Source of the DNA: an uncultured Flavobacteriaceae bacterium
GTDB lineage: Bacteria > Bacteroidota > Bacteroidia > Flavobacteriales > Flavobacteriaceae
Direction of reading: 5' to 3'
Assembly (NCBI GenBank): GCA_913061125.1
Contig: CAJXUB010000018.1
Location: forward strand, 1-38,078
DNA length: 38,078 nt
Under the pieces are notes generated by a model. It was given only the letters and a program-made list of their open reading frames with translations, was not told the DNA's origin and ran no database searches. This document shows, piece after piece, positions 14,915 through 23,594 of the stretch; the first letter of the stretch is position 1, and every line of letters starts with the position of its first letter. The position numbers and the translations under genes are program-made.

Positions 14915-16212
14915 AACCCACTGCAATATTTTGGTTTCGTCGCGATTTGCGCCTCGAAGATAATCACGGCCTTTTTAACGCTTTGAAATCGCACAAAAAT
15001 GTTCTACTTCTTTTTATTTTTGATCCTGAGATTCTTGAAAAATTACCCAAAAACGATGCCCGAGTTTCATTCATTTATGACCAATTAACACGTCTAAATG
15101 CTCAATTGCAAGCTGAAAGTGTTATTCAAACATGCTATGATAAACCGCTTGAAATTTTTGAACAACTCATAGGAAAATTCCCCATTGAAGCCGTTTATAC
15201 CAATCATGATTATGAACCCTACGCGATTCTTCGAGATCAGACGATTGAAACTTTTCTGAGTTCCAAAAATATAGCATTCAATAGCTTCAAAGACCAAGTT
15301 ATTTTTGAACGGGATGAGGTGACAAAAGACGATGGTTCACCCTACAAGGTTTACACGCCGTATTCCAAAAAATGGCTCAAGCAATTTGACATTTCAATGT
15401 GTAACCCCTACCCTTCCGAAGCGTTTCTAAATCGAATTTGTAAATTAAAGTCAAACCAGTGGGTCACTCTAAAATCGATGGGGTTTGAGGAAAGTGAGCA
15501 TAGAATTAGCCCATACCGACTTAATGATTCTATAATTGACAACTACGAAGAACATAGAAATACGCCCTCAATTCCTGGCACATCTCGGTTGGGACCGCAT
15601 TTGCGTTTTGGTACGGTAAGTCTTCGAAAAACAGTCAAAACGGCTTTCAATAGAGACAATATTACATTTTTAAAAGAGCTGATTTGGCGCGAGTTTTTCA
15701 TGCAAATTCTTTGGCATTTTCCAAACACTGTAACGGAGAGTTTTAAACCTCAATACGATCGAATTAAGTGGCGTAACGACCGTTCCGAGTTTGAACAATG
15801 GTGCAAAGGTCAAACGGGCTATCCCCTGGTTGATGCGGGCATGAGAGAGCTCAACCAAACGGGATTCATGCACAATCGTGTACGAATGTTGGTTGGTAGT
15901 TTTTTATGTAAACATCTTCTGATTGATTGGCGTTGGGGTGAGGCCTATTTTGCCGAAAAACTTCACGATTTTGAACTCTCTAGCAATGTCAGTAATTGGC
16001 AATGGGTGGCTGGTTGTGGGGTTGATGCAGCTCCATATTTTAGAATTTTTAACCCGACTACCCAAATAGCAAAATTTGATAAAGATCACCAATACATCAA
16101 AACTTGGGTGCCTGAATATCAAGAGTTTTCTTATCCAAAACCCATGGTCGATCATAAAATGGCCAGAGAACGTTGTCTCGAAACGTACAAAGCAGCTCTC
16201 AATAGCGCTTAA
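14911..16212 (+). CDS. phr: Class I CPD photolyase
   Basis: Light-driven enzyme that splits cyclobutane pyrimidine dimers. The 433 residues show the antenna domain start TAIFWFRRDLRLEDNHGLF, the FAD loop GTSRLGPHLRFGTVS, ELIWREFF with E256 and W259 (E. coli E274/W277), FMHNRVRML with the lesion-contacting Asn, Arg and Met, and the C-terminal WQWVAGCGVDAAPYFRIFNP with the tryptophans of the electron chain. All residues expected for CPD repair are present, so it should be an active photolyase rather than a signalling cryptochrome. It is the last gene of the block, coupled to SRPBCC by an ATGA overlap, and its stop lies 12 bases from that of convergent murA. Confidence 0.95.
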   Translation: MKPTAIFWFRRDLRLEDNHGLFNALKSHKNVLLLFIFDPEILEKLPKNDARVSFIYDQLTRLNAQLQAESVIQTCYDKPLEIFEQLIGKFPIEAVYTNHDYEPYAILRDQTIETFLSSKNIAFNSFKDQVIFERDEVTKDDGSPYKVYTPYSKKWLKQFDISMCNPYPSEAFLNRICKLKSNQWVTLKSMGFEESEHRISPYRLNDSIIDNYEEHRNTPSIPGTSRLGPHLRFGTVSLRKTVKTAFNRDNITFLKELIWREFFMQILWHFPNTVTESFKPQYDRIKWRNDRSEFEQWCKGQTGYPLVDAGMRELNQTGFMHNRVRMLVGSFLCKHLLIDWRWGEAYFAEKLHDFELSSNVSNWQWVAGCGVDAAPYFRIFNPTTQIAKFDKDHQYIKTWVPEYQEFSYPKPMVDHKMARERCLETYKAALNSA

Positions 16213-16224
16213 TCCTGATTGAAT

Positions 16225-17538
16225 TCAAGACTCAATCCGCTCGATTTTGGCGCCTATGGCTTTCAATCGGGTGTCAATATTTTCATAACCGCGGTCGATT
16301 TGTTCAATGTTATGAATGGTCGAAGTTCCTTTGGCGGACAATGCGGCGATGAGCAATGAAATTCCAGCTCGAATATCGGGTGAAGTCATGGTTGTTGCTT
16401 TGAGTTGGGATTTGAAATCGTGACCAATGACAGAAGCTCTATGCGGATCACAAAGAATAACTTTTGCGCCCATATCAATAAGCTTATCCACAAAGAAAAG
16501 TCGGCTTTCAAACATTTTTTGATGAATAAGTACGCTGCCTCTGGCTTGAGTTGCTACCACCAACACGATACTCAACAAGTCGGGGGTAAATCCTGGCCAC
16601 GGGGCGTCTGAAATGGTTAAAATAGAACCGTCGATATAGTTTTGAATTTCATATCCGTCTTTATGCGCTGGAATGAAAATATCATCGCCCTTCTGCTCCA
16701 AAGTTATTCCAAGTTTTCTAAAGACATTGGGGATGATACCCAAATTTTCCCAACTGACATTTGTTATGGTCAATTCGCTACGCGTCATAGCGGCTAACCC
16801 GATCCAGCTCCCAATTTCAATCATATCGGGAAGCATGGTATGCGTGGTTCCATTCAATTCGGAAACACCCTCGATGGTTAATAAATTGGACCCAACACCA
16901 CCAATGTTTGCCCCCATCCGATTGAGCATTTTGCAAAGTTGTTGGAGGTAGGGTTCGCAGGCCGCGTTGTATATGGTTGTCGTTCCTTTGGCCAAAACGG
17001 CAGCCATAACAATATTGGCAGTACCCGTTACGGATGCTTCGTCCAAAAGCATGTAGGTTCCATGGAGTGTTTCTGCTTCAACCCCATAAAAATAATCTTC
17101 TCTGTTGTATCTGAATGTGGCTCCAAGTTTTATAAACCCTTGAAAATGAGTATCCAATCGGCGTCGCCCAATTTTGTCGCCGCCAGGTTTTGGAATGTAA
17201 CCTTTTCCGAAGCGTGCAAGTAAAGGGCCAACAATCATGATGGAACCTCTAAGGCCAGAACCGTCAATTTTAAATTCTGGTGTTTCTAAGTAATTTAAAT
17301 TAATATCATCGGCCTGAAAAGTGTAAGAGCTTTCGGATAATGGCGTGACTTTTACCCCCAATTTTTTTAATAAATTGATGAGCTTGTTAACGTCAATGAT
17401 ATTTGGAATGTTGTGAATCGTAACCGGTTCTTTGGTCAACAGAACCGCACACAATATCTGTAGGGCCTCATTCTTTGCGCCTTGGGGTTGAATGGAACCT
17501 TTTAACTGACGACCACCTTCAATTTTAAACGACTTCAA
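16225..17538 (-). CDS. murA: UDP-N-acetylglucosamine 1-carboxyvinyltransferase
   Basis: Adds enolpyruvate from phosphoenolpyruvate to UDP-GlcNAc, the first committed step of peptidoglycan synthesis. The 437 residues carry QGAKNEALQIL near residue 18, the active-site loop KPGGDKIGRR, and the C-terminal segments VSWENLGIIP and PDIRAGISLLIAAL. In most bacteria the loop reads PGGCAIG; here the catalytic cysteine position is Asp121. A Cys-to-Asp exchange is known in other lineages to preserve activity and remove the covalent target of fosfomycin. It is downstream of DUF4290 (41 bases) in the same direction and convergent with phr. Confidence 0.96.
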   Translation of the reverse strand: MKSFKIEGGRQLKGSIQPQGAKNEALQILCAVLLTKEPVTIHNIPNIIDVNKLINLLKKLGVKVTPLSESSYTFQADDINLNYLETPEFKIDGSGLRGSIMIVGPLLARFGKGYIPKPGGDKIGRRRLDTHFQGFIKLGATFRYNREDYFYGVEAETLHGTYMLLDEASVTGTANIVMAAVLAKGTTTIYNAACEPYLQQLCKMLNRMGANIGGVGSNLLTIEGVSELNGTTHTMLPDMIEIGSWIGLAAMTRSELTITNVSWENLGIIPNVFRKLGITLEQKGDDIFIPAHKDGYEIQNYIDGSILTISDAPWPGFTPDLLSIVLVVATQARGSVLIHQKMFESRLFFVDKLIDMGAKVILCDPHRASVIGHDFKSQLKATTMTSPDIRAGISLLIAALSAKGTSTIHNIEQIDRGYENIDTRLKAIGAKIERIES

Positions 17539-17579
17539 TGGATTGTTTTTTGATTGGTTAGTGTTTTATTGTTGTTTGA

Positions 17580-18224
17580 CTAATATCGCTTTCTATTCCG
17601 ATTATTTTTTTTGTTGAATTTTTTATTTTTAGTTATTTTTCGCTGCATTTTAAGAAGTTGAGCAGCATCGGTTAGCTTCTCCTCTGTGGTTCGAATGTCA
17701 ATTTTTCCTTCAGAGAGTTCAAATAAATGATCAAAAATAACGCTATCCTCTACGGTGTCTTTATTCCAGCTCAAAAACGATTTTTTCATATGATTGGCAA
17801 TGGTAAATATGAGTGCTGTTTTCATATCGCCATCGTCCCATTGACAGGCCGCTTGAATCATAGTTTTAATGTTGTTTCCATAAAATCTGTATTTGGGGTA
17901 ATTTTGAGGATACGCCAAAGGGTCGGGTGCTATGGATAAATTTTCTTTGGATGGTTTCTCAAAGGGAGAATCGGCATCCAGTTTGAAATCAGACATGATA
18001 AAAAGTTGATCCCATAGTTTATGCTGAAAATCTGGAACATCCCTAAGGTGGGGTTGCATGTTACCCATCACAGAAATAATGGCTTTTGCCAATCGGTTTC
18101 TCTCTTCTTTGGATTCCTGCGCTGTGGCATGATTAATCATTTTTTGAATATGTCTGCCGTACTCCGGAATGATGAGATGCTCGCGCTCTGTATTGTATTC
18201 TAATTGGTCGGTAAGTTCTACCAT
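17580..18224 (-). CDS. DUF4290 domain-containing protein
   Basis: A 214-residue cytoplasmic protein beginning MVELTDQLEYNTEREHLIIPEYGRH in part, with IQKMINHATAQESKEERNRLA next and YPKYRFYGNNIKTMIQ in the middle. This is the DUF4290 family, nearly restricted to Bacteroidota in my knowledge. It is mostly helical and ends in a very basic lysine/asparagine/arginine-rich tail (KKFNKKNNRNRKRY), which suggests RNA binding. There is no known function. It is upstream of murA and downstream of DUF493, all minus strand, a gene set I associate with this phylum. Confidence 0.9.
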   Translation of the reverse strand: MVELTDQLEYNTEREHLIIPEYGRHIQKMINHATAQESKEERNRLAKAIISVMGNMQPHLRDVPDFQHKLWDQLFIMSDFKLDADSPFEKPSKENLSIAPDPLAYPQNYPKYRFYGNNIKTMIQAACQWDDGDMKTALIFTIANHMKKSFLSWNKDTVEDSVIFDHLFELSEGKIDIRTTEEKLTDAAQLLKMQRKITKNKKFNKKNNRNRKRY

Positions 18225-18276
18225 ATCATAATGTTTATTGTTCGCAAAATACGAAATTTAATATGTTTTTCTTGAA

Positions 18277-18570
18277 TTAAAGTGAAATTACATCATCGAT
18301 GGAATTACCAACTTGTTTATATTTTTCAATCACAGATTCAGGATTTTTCATCTCCACCTGTATTGAAACACTGGTGTAGGTCCCCTTTTTGGAAGGCGTG
18401 CTGTTGATAACCGCTCCCATATTATTAAAAATAAATTCAATTTTGGTAATTTTAGCCGGGTCGGATTTCACAATGAATTTAAATAAATACGTTGAGGGCC
18501 AACGGCTGGTTTCCTCTAATTTAGTTTTAAGTTTTGAATAAAACTCATCCGACGAACTGGACAATGTCAT
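18277..18570 (-). CDS. DUF493 family protein
   Basis: A 97-residue protein from the ATG at 18570 (MTLSSSSDEFYSKLKTKLEE), with WPSTYLFKFIVKS and KKGTYTSVSIQVEMKN typical of DUF493 (YbeD-like), a small alpha/beta fold resembling regulatory ACT-type domains. A TTG start at 18591 would add seven residues, but a TATATTTG promoter box (18589-18596, minus strand) overlaps it, so ATG 18570 is the better start. The role is unknown. It probably heads the DUF493-DUF4290-murA transcript. Confidence 0.88.
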   Translation of the reverse strand: MTLSSSSDEFYSKLKTKLEETSRWPSTYLFKFIVKSDPAKITKIEFIFNNMGAVINSTPSKKGTYTSVSIQVEMKNPESVIEKYKQVGNSIDDVISL

Positions 18571-18588
18571 GCTGTTAGTTTTCTGATA

Positions 18589-18596
18589 CAAATATA
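18589..18596 (-). promoter_or_regulatory. -7 promoter box before the DUF493 gene
   Basis: Read on the minus strand the sequence is TATATTTG, a perfect match to the Bacteroidota TAnnTTTG element. It ends 18 bases before the ATG at 18570, leaving a leader of about a dozen bases, and it decides the start choice. No clear -33 TTTG is seen at the usual distance. Confidence 0.5.
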
Positions 18597-18648
18597 CGTC
18601 AAGTTGTATTTTTTATTTCCCTTTTAAATCACGAATTTTACATTTTTA

Positions 18649-19194
18649 ATGCCATTGCAATTGAATACAAAAAAAATAGTCATCATAGGTGGGCCAGGCA
18701 CCGGCAAATCCGCCGTTATCGATGCGCTTTCAAATCGGGGATTTGATTGCATGACTGAAATATCAAGGCAAGTAACGTTAGAAGCCCAAAAAAATGGTAT
18801 TGATCAATTGTTTTTAGAAGACCCCATATGGTTTAGCAAACAATTATTGGACGGGCGAACAACTCAATTTATTGACAGTCAATCTTACCCCTCGGAGGTT
18901 GTGTTTTTTGATCGAGGTTTGCCTGACGTGGTGGCCTATTTGGACTACATTGAAGTACCCTACGATGAGGATTTCGTCACCCGATGCGAATCCTACCAAT
19001 ACGACATGATTTTTATTCTCCCCCCCTGGAAAGAAATTTACAAGCAAGACAATGAGCGTTACGAAACGTTTCAACAAACCATTGAAATTCATCAATTTCT
19101 TTTAAAATGGTACACCCGTTTTGGTTACACTCCCATTGAGGTTCCAAAAAGCAGCATTACCGAACGTGTTGATTTTATTCTCAAATCAATATAA
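18649..19194 (+). CDS. P-loop NTPase (AAA_28-type)
   Basis: A 181-residue cytoplasmic protein with a Walker A loop GGPGTGKS at residues 14-21 and the segment VVFFDRGLPDVVAYLDY near residue 83, which resembles the nucleotide- or substrate-site motif of NadR-like and thymidylate-kinase-like proteins. It fits the AAA_28 family of uncharacterised ATP-binding proteins, possibly a small-molecule kinase. The following gene, recQ, starts 6 bases after its stop, so the two are likely cotranscribed. A weak TACATTTT box lies just before the start. Confidence 0.85.
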   Translation: MPLQLNTKKIVIIGGPGTGKSAVIDALSNRGFDCMTEISRQVTLEAQKNGIDQLFLEDPIWFSKQLLDGRTTQFIDSQSYPSEVVFFDRGLPDVVAYLDYIEVPYDEDFVTRCESYQYDMIFILPPWKEIYKQDNERYETFQQTIEIHQFLLKWYTRFGYTPIEVPKSSITERVDFILKSI

Positions 19195-19200
19195 TATCGC

Positions 19201-21093
19201 ATGAAACATCCCATCGAGGTATTGGAACACTACTGGGGTCATACCAGCTTCAGACCACTTCAGGAGGACATCATAGGCGCTGTGTTGAAGGGCGAAGACT
19301 GCTTGGCTCTGCTGCCCACTGGAGGCGGAAAATCAATTTGTTTTCAAATTCCGGCTTTGCTTCGCGAGGGAATTTGTGTTGTAATTTCTCCGCTTATTGC
19401 ACTTATGCAAGACCAGGTTTCATCTCTTAATGAAAAAGGAATAAAAGCTGTTGCTCTAACCAATTTAGAACACCAAAATGAACTTGGCCGAATTTTAGAT
19501 AATTGCACCTACGGCGGTTACAAATTTTTATATCTTTCGCCCGAACGTCTCAAAAATAGTGAAGTCCAAGAACGGATTAAAATGATGAAAATCAGCATGA
19601 TAGCTGTAGATGAAGCCCACTGCATTAGCCAGTGGGGACACGATTTTAGACCCGCCTACAGAACCATCAATATTTTGAGAGACCTCTGCCCGACTAGCCC
19701 AATAATTGCTCTAACAGCCACAGCTACAAAAGCGGTTATTGATGATATTTTTGAGCAGTTGGATTTCCTTGACGGTAAACTTTTTAAAACCTCTTTTTTT
19801 AGAAAAAATTTATCCTACAATACTCTGGTTCAAGAAGACCCCTATTTTAAAACCACTGAACTGATTAAGCAATACAACAGCAGTGCAATTGTGTATGTGG
19901 GGAGCCGGCGAGAAACCGAACAATTATCCAACACGCTTAATCAAGAAGGGGTAACGAGCAGTTTTTACCACGGTGGGCTGAGTAGCAGCCAACGCGATTT
20001 GGCCTACAAGGCTTGGATGTCTGAGCAAAGAAAAGTAATGGTTGCCACAAATGCCTTTGGCATGGGGATTGACAAAGGCAATGTAAAATTGGTTATTCAT
20101 CTAACCATCCCTGAAAGTTTGGAAAATTATTTTCAAGAAGCCGGTAGAGCGGGACGAAATCAAAAGTCGGCGTCGGCCTATTTGATAGCAGGCCCCAACA
20201 GTGTAAATACAGCAAAAACACGATTCAAAACCTTTTCGCCTGATGTTCATTTTTTAAAATTAGTGTACAAAAAATTAAGCTCATTTTTGCAAGTGGCCTA
20301 TGGGGAGCTTCCTGAACAGCGATTTGGACTAAATTTCAACAATTTTTGTACCGTTTACGATATATCGAAAAGACGGACATTTAACGCATTGAAATTATTG
20401 GATCGATATGGTATTTTAGTATTTGAAGATGCGGTAAGATTCAAAACATCCGTCCAGTTTTTGGTGCCAAACACAACGCTACAGCAACAAATTAAATCAA
20501 ATTCCAATACCTCTGTTGTTGTAAAAAGCATGCTTCGAACCTACGAGGGGATTTTTGATCAACCCACGACCATTGATTTAGAAAAAATTTCCAACAAATC
20601 AAACTTAAATTTCACTTCAGTTCAAGATATTTTAACTCAACTTGAATCGCAACAAATAATTCAATACGAATCCTCAAAAACTGATGCTCAAATTACATTT
20701 TTGGTGCCTCGAGAGGACGATTTAACCCTGAATCGAGTTTCAAAAAATATTAAGAAACTCCGCAAAATCAAGCAGCAAAAATTTGATGCTGTCGCATCGT
20801 ATTTTCAGAACAATGACGTTTGTAAAAGCCGTCAATTTTTACATTATTTTGGCGAAATAGACACGCAATCCTGTATGATTTGTAACTGCTGTAGGGCATC
20901 TTCTCGGAGCCATACGTTCACTTCAGCAGAGGTAGAAATTATTTTAGAGATCATAAAAAAACAGCCGATTTCTTCCCGTGAATTAACCGATATTTGTACC
21001 ATTGATTCCAACAAAGTAATTTTGATTTTAACGCATTTATTGGAACAAAATAAAATTGAATTAACCCCTTCAAACCAATACAAAACGAAATGA
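19201..21093 (+). CDS. recQ: RecQ-family ATP-dependent DNA helicase
   Basis: 3'-5' DNA helicase acting in recombination and fork repair. The 630 residues show the RecQ motif 0 SFRPLQEDII, Walker A TGGGKS near 40-45, the DEAH box at 137-140 in VDEAHCISQWGHDFRP, motif III ALTATAT, and motif VI FQEAGRAGRNQKSA. The RecQ C-terminal zinc cysteines are present in CKSRQFLHYFGE and SCMICNCC. The C-terminal end is a short winged-helix-like segment without a recognisable HRDC domain. It is coupled to fmt by an ATGA overlap. Confidence 0.95.
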   Translation: MKHPIEVLEHYWGHTSFRPLQEDIIGAVLKGEDCLALLPTGGGKSICFQIPALLREGICVVISPLIALMQDQVSSLNEKGIKAVALTNLEHQNELGRILDNCTYGGYKFLYLSPERLKNSEVQERIKMMKISMIAVDEAHCISQWGHDFRPAYRTINILRDLCPTSPIIALTATATKAVIDDIFEQLDFLDGKLFKTSFFRKNLSYNTLVQEDPYFKTTELIKQYNSSAIVYVGSRRETEQLSNTLNQEGVTSSFYHGGLSSSQRDLAYKAWMSEQRKVMVATNAFGMGIDKGNVKLVIHLTIPESLENYFQEAGRAGRNQKSASAYLIAGPNSVNTAKTRFKTFSPDVHFLKLVYKKLSSFLQVAYGELPEQRFGLNFNNFCTVYDISKRRTFNALKLLDRYGILVFEDAVRFKTSVQFLVPNTTLQQQIKSNSNTSVVVKSMLRTYEGIFDQPTTIDLEKISNKSNLNFTSVQDILTQLESQQIIQYESSKTDAQITFLVPREDDLTLNRVSKNIKKLRKIKQQKFDAVASYFQNNDVCKSRQFLHYFGEIDTQSCMICNCCRASSRSHTFTSAEVEIILEIIKKQPISSRELTDICTIDSNKVILILTHLLEQNKIELTPSNQYKTK

Positions 21094-22046
21094 ATGCATT
21101 ATCCAGTTTAAGAATTGTATTTATGGGGACACCCGCTTTTGCTGTCCACATTTTAAAAGGAATGCTTGAGCAGGGATGTCAAGTGGTGGGCGTCATTACT
21201 GTACCCGATAAACCTGCGGGTAGGGGTCAGAAATTAAGACAATCGGAAGTCAAACAATTTGCACTAACTAAAGGATTAAAAATTTTACAGCCCAACAACT
21301 TAAAATCTCCTGATTTTATTTCTGAACTTACAGGACTAAAACCCGATTTACAAGTGGTTGTGGCGTTTCGGATGCTTCCTAAACAAGTGTGGCAATTGCC
21401 CAACAAAGGGACTTTTAATTTGCATGCCTCTTTGTTGCCCCATTACAGAGGCGCGGCCCCCATTAATTGGGCAATAATTCATGGCGAAACAGAAACTGGA
21501 GTTACTACATTTTTTATTGATGAGCATATTGACACAGGAGCCATCATTTTACAATCCAAAGTGGCTATTGATTCAAAGGACACAGCAGGTACACTTCACG
21601 ATAAATTGATGCATTCTGGAAGCGAATTGGTCCTTAAAACTATCGATCTTATTGCCAAAGATCTAGTTACTACTACGGTTCAGAAAACGACCCGATCGTT
21701 GAAATCGGCACACAAACTCAACAAGGACAACTGTCGTGTTGATTGGCATAAATCTGGAAAAATGATCGGCAACCATATTCGGGGGCTGACTCCCTATCCT
21801 GGGGCTTGGGGTCTGTTGCTTAATGGGGAAAATTCTTATAATGTAAAAATTTACAGCGTCGAGTTTAAAGTCCAAGGACATTCCCTCAGTTGTGGTGATA
21901 TCGTGGTTGATAAAACGAGTTTAAAAGTGGCCGTTAAAGATGGATTTGTAACGCTATTGGAATTTAAATTTCCTGGAAAAAAACAAATGAACAGCAAATC
22001 GTTTTTAAATGGATTTAAATTTGAATCGAATGCCAAAATGGTTTGA
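21090..22046 (+). CDS. fmt: Methionyl-tRNA formyltransferase
   Basis: Formylates the methionine of initiator tRNA using 10-formyltetrahydrofolate, needed for efficient translation initiation. The 318-residue length is normal. Motifs: IVFMGTPAFAVHIL at the N-terminus, FNLHASLLPHYRGAAPINW with the catalytic Asn and His, and the C-terminal tRNA-binding domain with VDWHKSGKMIGNHIRGLTPYPG. It overlaps the recQ stop by four bases. A later in-frame ATG (FMGTPAF) is too far into the fold to be the start. Confidence 0.97.
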   Translation: MNALSSLRIVFMGTPAFAVHILKGMLEQGCQVVGVITVPDKPAGRGQKLRQSEVKQFALTKGLKILQPNNLKSPDFISELTGLKPDLQVVVAFRMLPKQVWQLPNKGTFNLHASLLPHYRGAAPINWAIIHGETETGVTTFFIDEHIDTGAIILQSKVAIDSKDTAGTLHDKLMHSGSELVLKTIDLIAKDLVTTTVQKTTRSLKSAHKLNKDNCRVDWHKSGKMIGNHIRGLTPYPGAWGLLLNGENSYNVKIYSVEFKVQGHSLSCGDIVVDKTSLKVAVKDGFVTLLEFKFPGKKQMNSKSFLNGFKFESNAKMV

Positions 22047-22093
22047 CACGGCTTTCCATTTAATTGAATAAGATCAAATTTATTTTGTCAATC

Positions 22094-22123
22094 TTGTAAT
22101 TAAAATAAAAATCACTACATTGA
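22094..22123 (+). promoter_or_regulatory. Probable promoter of yqgE
   Basis: TTG at 22094-22096, a 19-base spacer, then TACATTGA (22116-22123), one change from TAnnTTTG plus an altered last base. It lies 27 bases before the yqgE ATG in the 104-base gap after fmt. Moderate match only. Confidence 0.35.
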
Positions 22124-22150
22124 GGTATCAATTACAGAAGTTTCTGTGTT

Positions 22151-22702
22151 ATGGATATCAAAAAAGGTCAACTTTTAATAGCGGAACCCTCCATTATTGG
22201 TGATATGGCATTCAACCGATCCATCATTCTATTGGCCGATCATGGTTCAGAGGGCTCCATTGGTTTTATTTTAAACAAACCGCTAAAATACCGCTTAGAT
22301 GACTTGATCCCAGAGCTTCAGTCAAATTTTAAAGTTTACAACGGCGGACCCGTACAGCAAGATAATCTGTACTACATCCACCGCGTACCAGAACTTATTT
22401 CCGACAGCATCGAAATATCGAACGGTTTATACTGGAGTGGAAATTTTGAACAGGTTACAAAACTTATTTCAGACAAGAAAATTAATGAAAATGACATTCG
22501 TTTTTTCTTGGGATATTCCGGTTGGGATTTCCAACAATTGGCCTCCGAATTGGATTCAAACACATGGATTTTAAGTGAAAACGCCCACCACAATAACATC
22601 ATTCATATCGTTGATGATTTATTTTGGAAAAACAAAATGATTGCCATGGGCGACGCCTACAGCATATGGTCTAATGCTCCAGAAAATCCCATGTACAACT
22701 AG
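22151..22702 (+). CDS. YqgE/AlgH family protein
   Basis: A 183-residue cytoplasmic protein of the UPF0301 (YqgE/AlgH) family. Diagnostic segments are KKGQLLIAEPSIIGDMAFNRSI at the N-terminus (in part), GSEGSIGFILNKPL, VYNGGPVQQDNLYYIHR and FFLGYSGWDFQQLASEL. Members are widespread but their function is unclear; AlgH was once linked to alginate regulation in Pseudomonas. It has its own probable promoter, and its stop codon overlaps that of the convergent aminotransferase. Confidence 0.93.
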   Translation: MDIKKGQLLIAEPSIIGDMAFNRSIILLADHGSEGSIGFILNKPLKYRLDDLIPELQSNFKVYNGGPVQQDNLYYIHRVPELISDSIEISNGLYWSGNFEQVTKLISDKKINENDIRFFLGYSGWDFQQLASELDSNTWILSENAHHNNIIHIVDDLFWKNKMIAMGDAYSIWSNAPENPMYN

Positions 22703-23544
22703 CCCAAACGAAGGCACGTGTTAAGTTGATTCAGTAAAGTTTTGGAAACTTCCAAGGTGTACGATTTTTTTCGGTAGGTTGTAACAGGGATAATACCGCT
22801 AATAATATTTGTAATGAAAATTTCGTCTGCCTTTTGAAGTTCAAAAGGTGAAATTGAGGCCTCCTCTAAAGTAAAATCGGAAGACGACTTCACAAGATCT
22901 ATAAGAACTTCACGAACCATTCCTTTTAAACATCCATCAGATAAAGGTGGGGTTTTAATCACATTGCCCTGAACCAAAAAAAGATTGCCATTTAAGGCCT
23001 CAATGACATGTTTGTTTGTGTTTAACAATAAACAATTGGCATACTTATTTTCTTTTGCAAAAATACTCCCAACGACATTAACCGCCTTGTTATTGGTTTT
23101 TAGAGTCGACAACAAATTTGGTGAAATCAAATAATCTTTAAAAAGTTCAATCTCGTAATCGTCTTCTGAAAACTGATAGATATCGGAATTGAGTTCAGAA
23201 ATTGTGAGGGCATAGCCAACGGCATTAGAATCGGGGGTGTAAAATCCACCGGCCTTACGATACACAGTCAACTTGACCCGATATGAAGGGGACGGTCGAC
23301 CAAAAGAACGTACTAAGGTTTCTATTTCGGATTGCAAAAATTCAGGAGTAAAATGCATCGGGATATCCATTCGTAAAATTCGCATGGAAGCCATAAGTCT
23401 GAAATAATGGGCTTCCCAAAAAATGGGCTTATTGCCGATAATTTTTAGGGTTTCAAAAACCGCATCGCCATAGGCAAATCCCCTGTTGGAAAGATTGATA
23501 AAGGCTTCCGAATTTTGAATAATTTTTCCGTCTATATTGACCAT
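22699..23544 (-). CDS. Class IV (PLP-dependent) aminotransferase
   Basis: A 281-residue fold-type IV PLP enzyme, the family of branched-chain aminotransferase, D-amino-acid aminotransferase and aminodeoxychorismate lyase (PabC). It starts MVNIDGKIIQ, followed by NRGFAYGDAVFETLKI, then SYRVKLTVYRKAGG with the likely PLP lysine, and DGCLKGMVREVLIDL near the C-terminus. Which of the activities it has cannot be settled; the short length and the GFAYGDAVFET motif favour the PabC-like group, which would feed folate synthesis. A TATATTTG box lies 24 bases before the start. Confidence 0.88.
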   Translation of the reverse strand: MVNIDGKIIQNSEAFINLSNRGFAYGDAVFETLKIIGNKPIFWEAHYFRLMASMRILRMDIPMHFTPEFLQSEIETLVRSFGRPSPSYRVKLTVYRKAGGFYTPDSNAVGYALTISELNSDIYQFSEDDYEIELFKDYLISPNLLSTLKTNNKAVNVVGSIFAKENKYANCLLLNTNKHVIEALNGNLFLVQGNVIKTPPLSDGCLKGMVREVLIDLVKSSSDFTLEEASISPFELQKADEIFITNIISGIIPVTTYRKKSYTLEVSKTLLNQLNTCLRLG

Positions 23545-23567
23545 TTTCCCGAGATAAAAGTACCGGA

Positions 23568-23575
23568 CAAATATA
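23568..23575 (-). promoter_or_regulatory. -7 promoter box before the class IV aminotransferase gene
   Basis: TATATTTG on the minus strand, an exact TAnnTTTG match, 23 bases upstream of the ATG at 23544. It lies in the gap after the START-like gene, so the aminotransferase can be transcribed on its own. No convincing -33 element is visible. Confidence 0.5.
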
Positions 23576-23594
23576 CGTGAAAATTAGGACTTTG

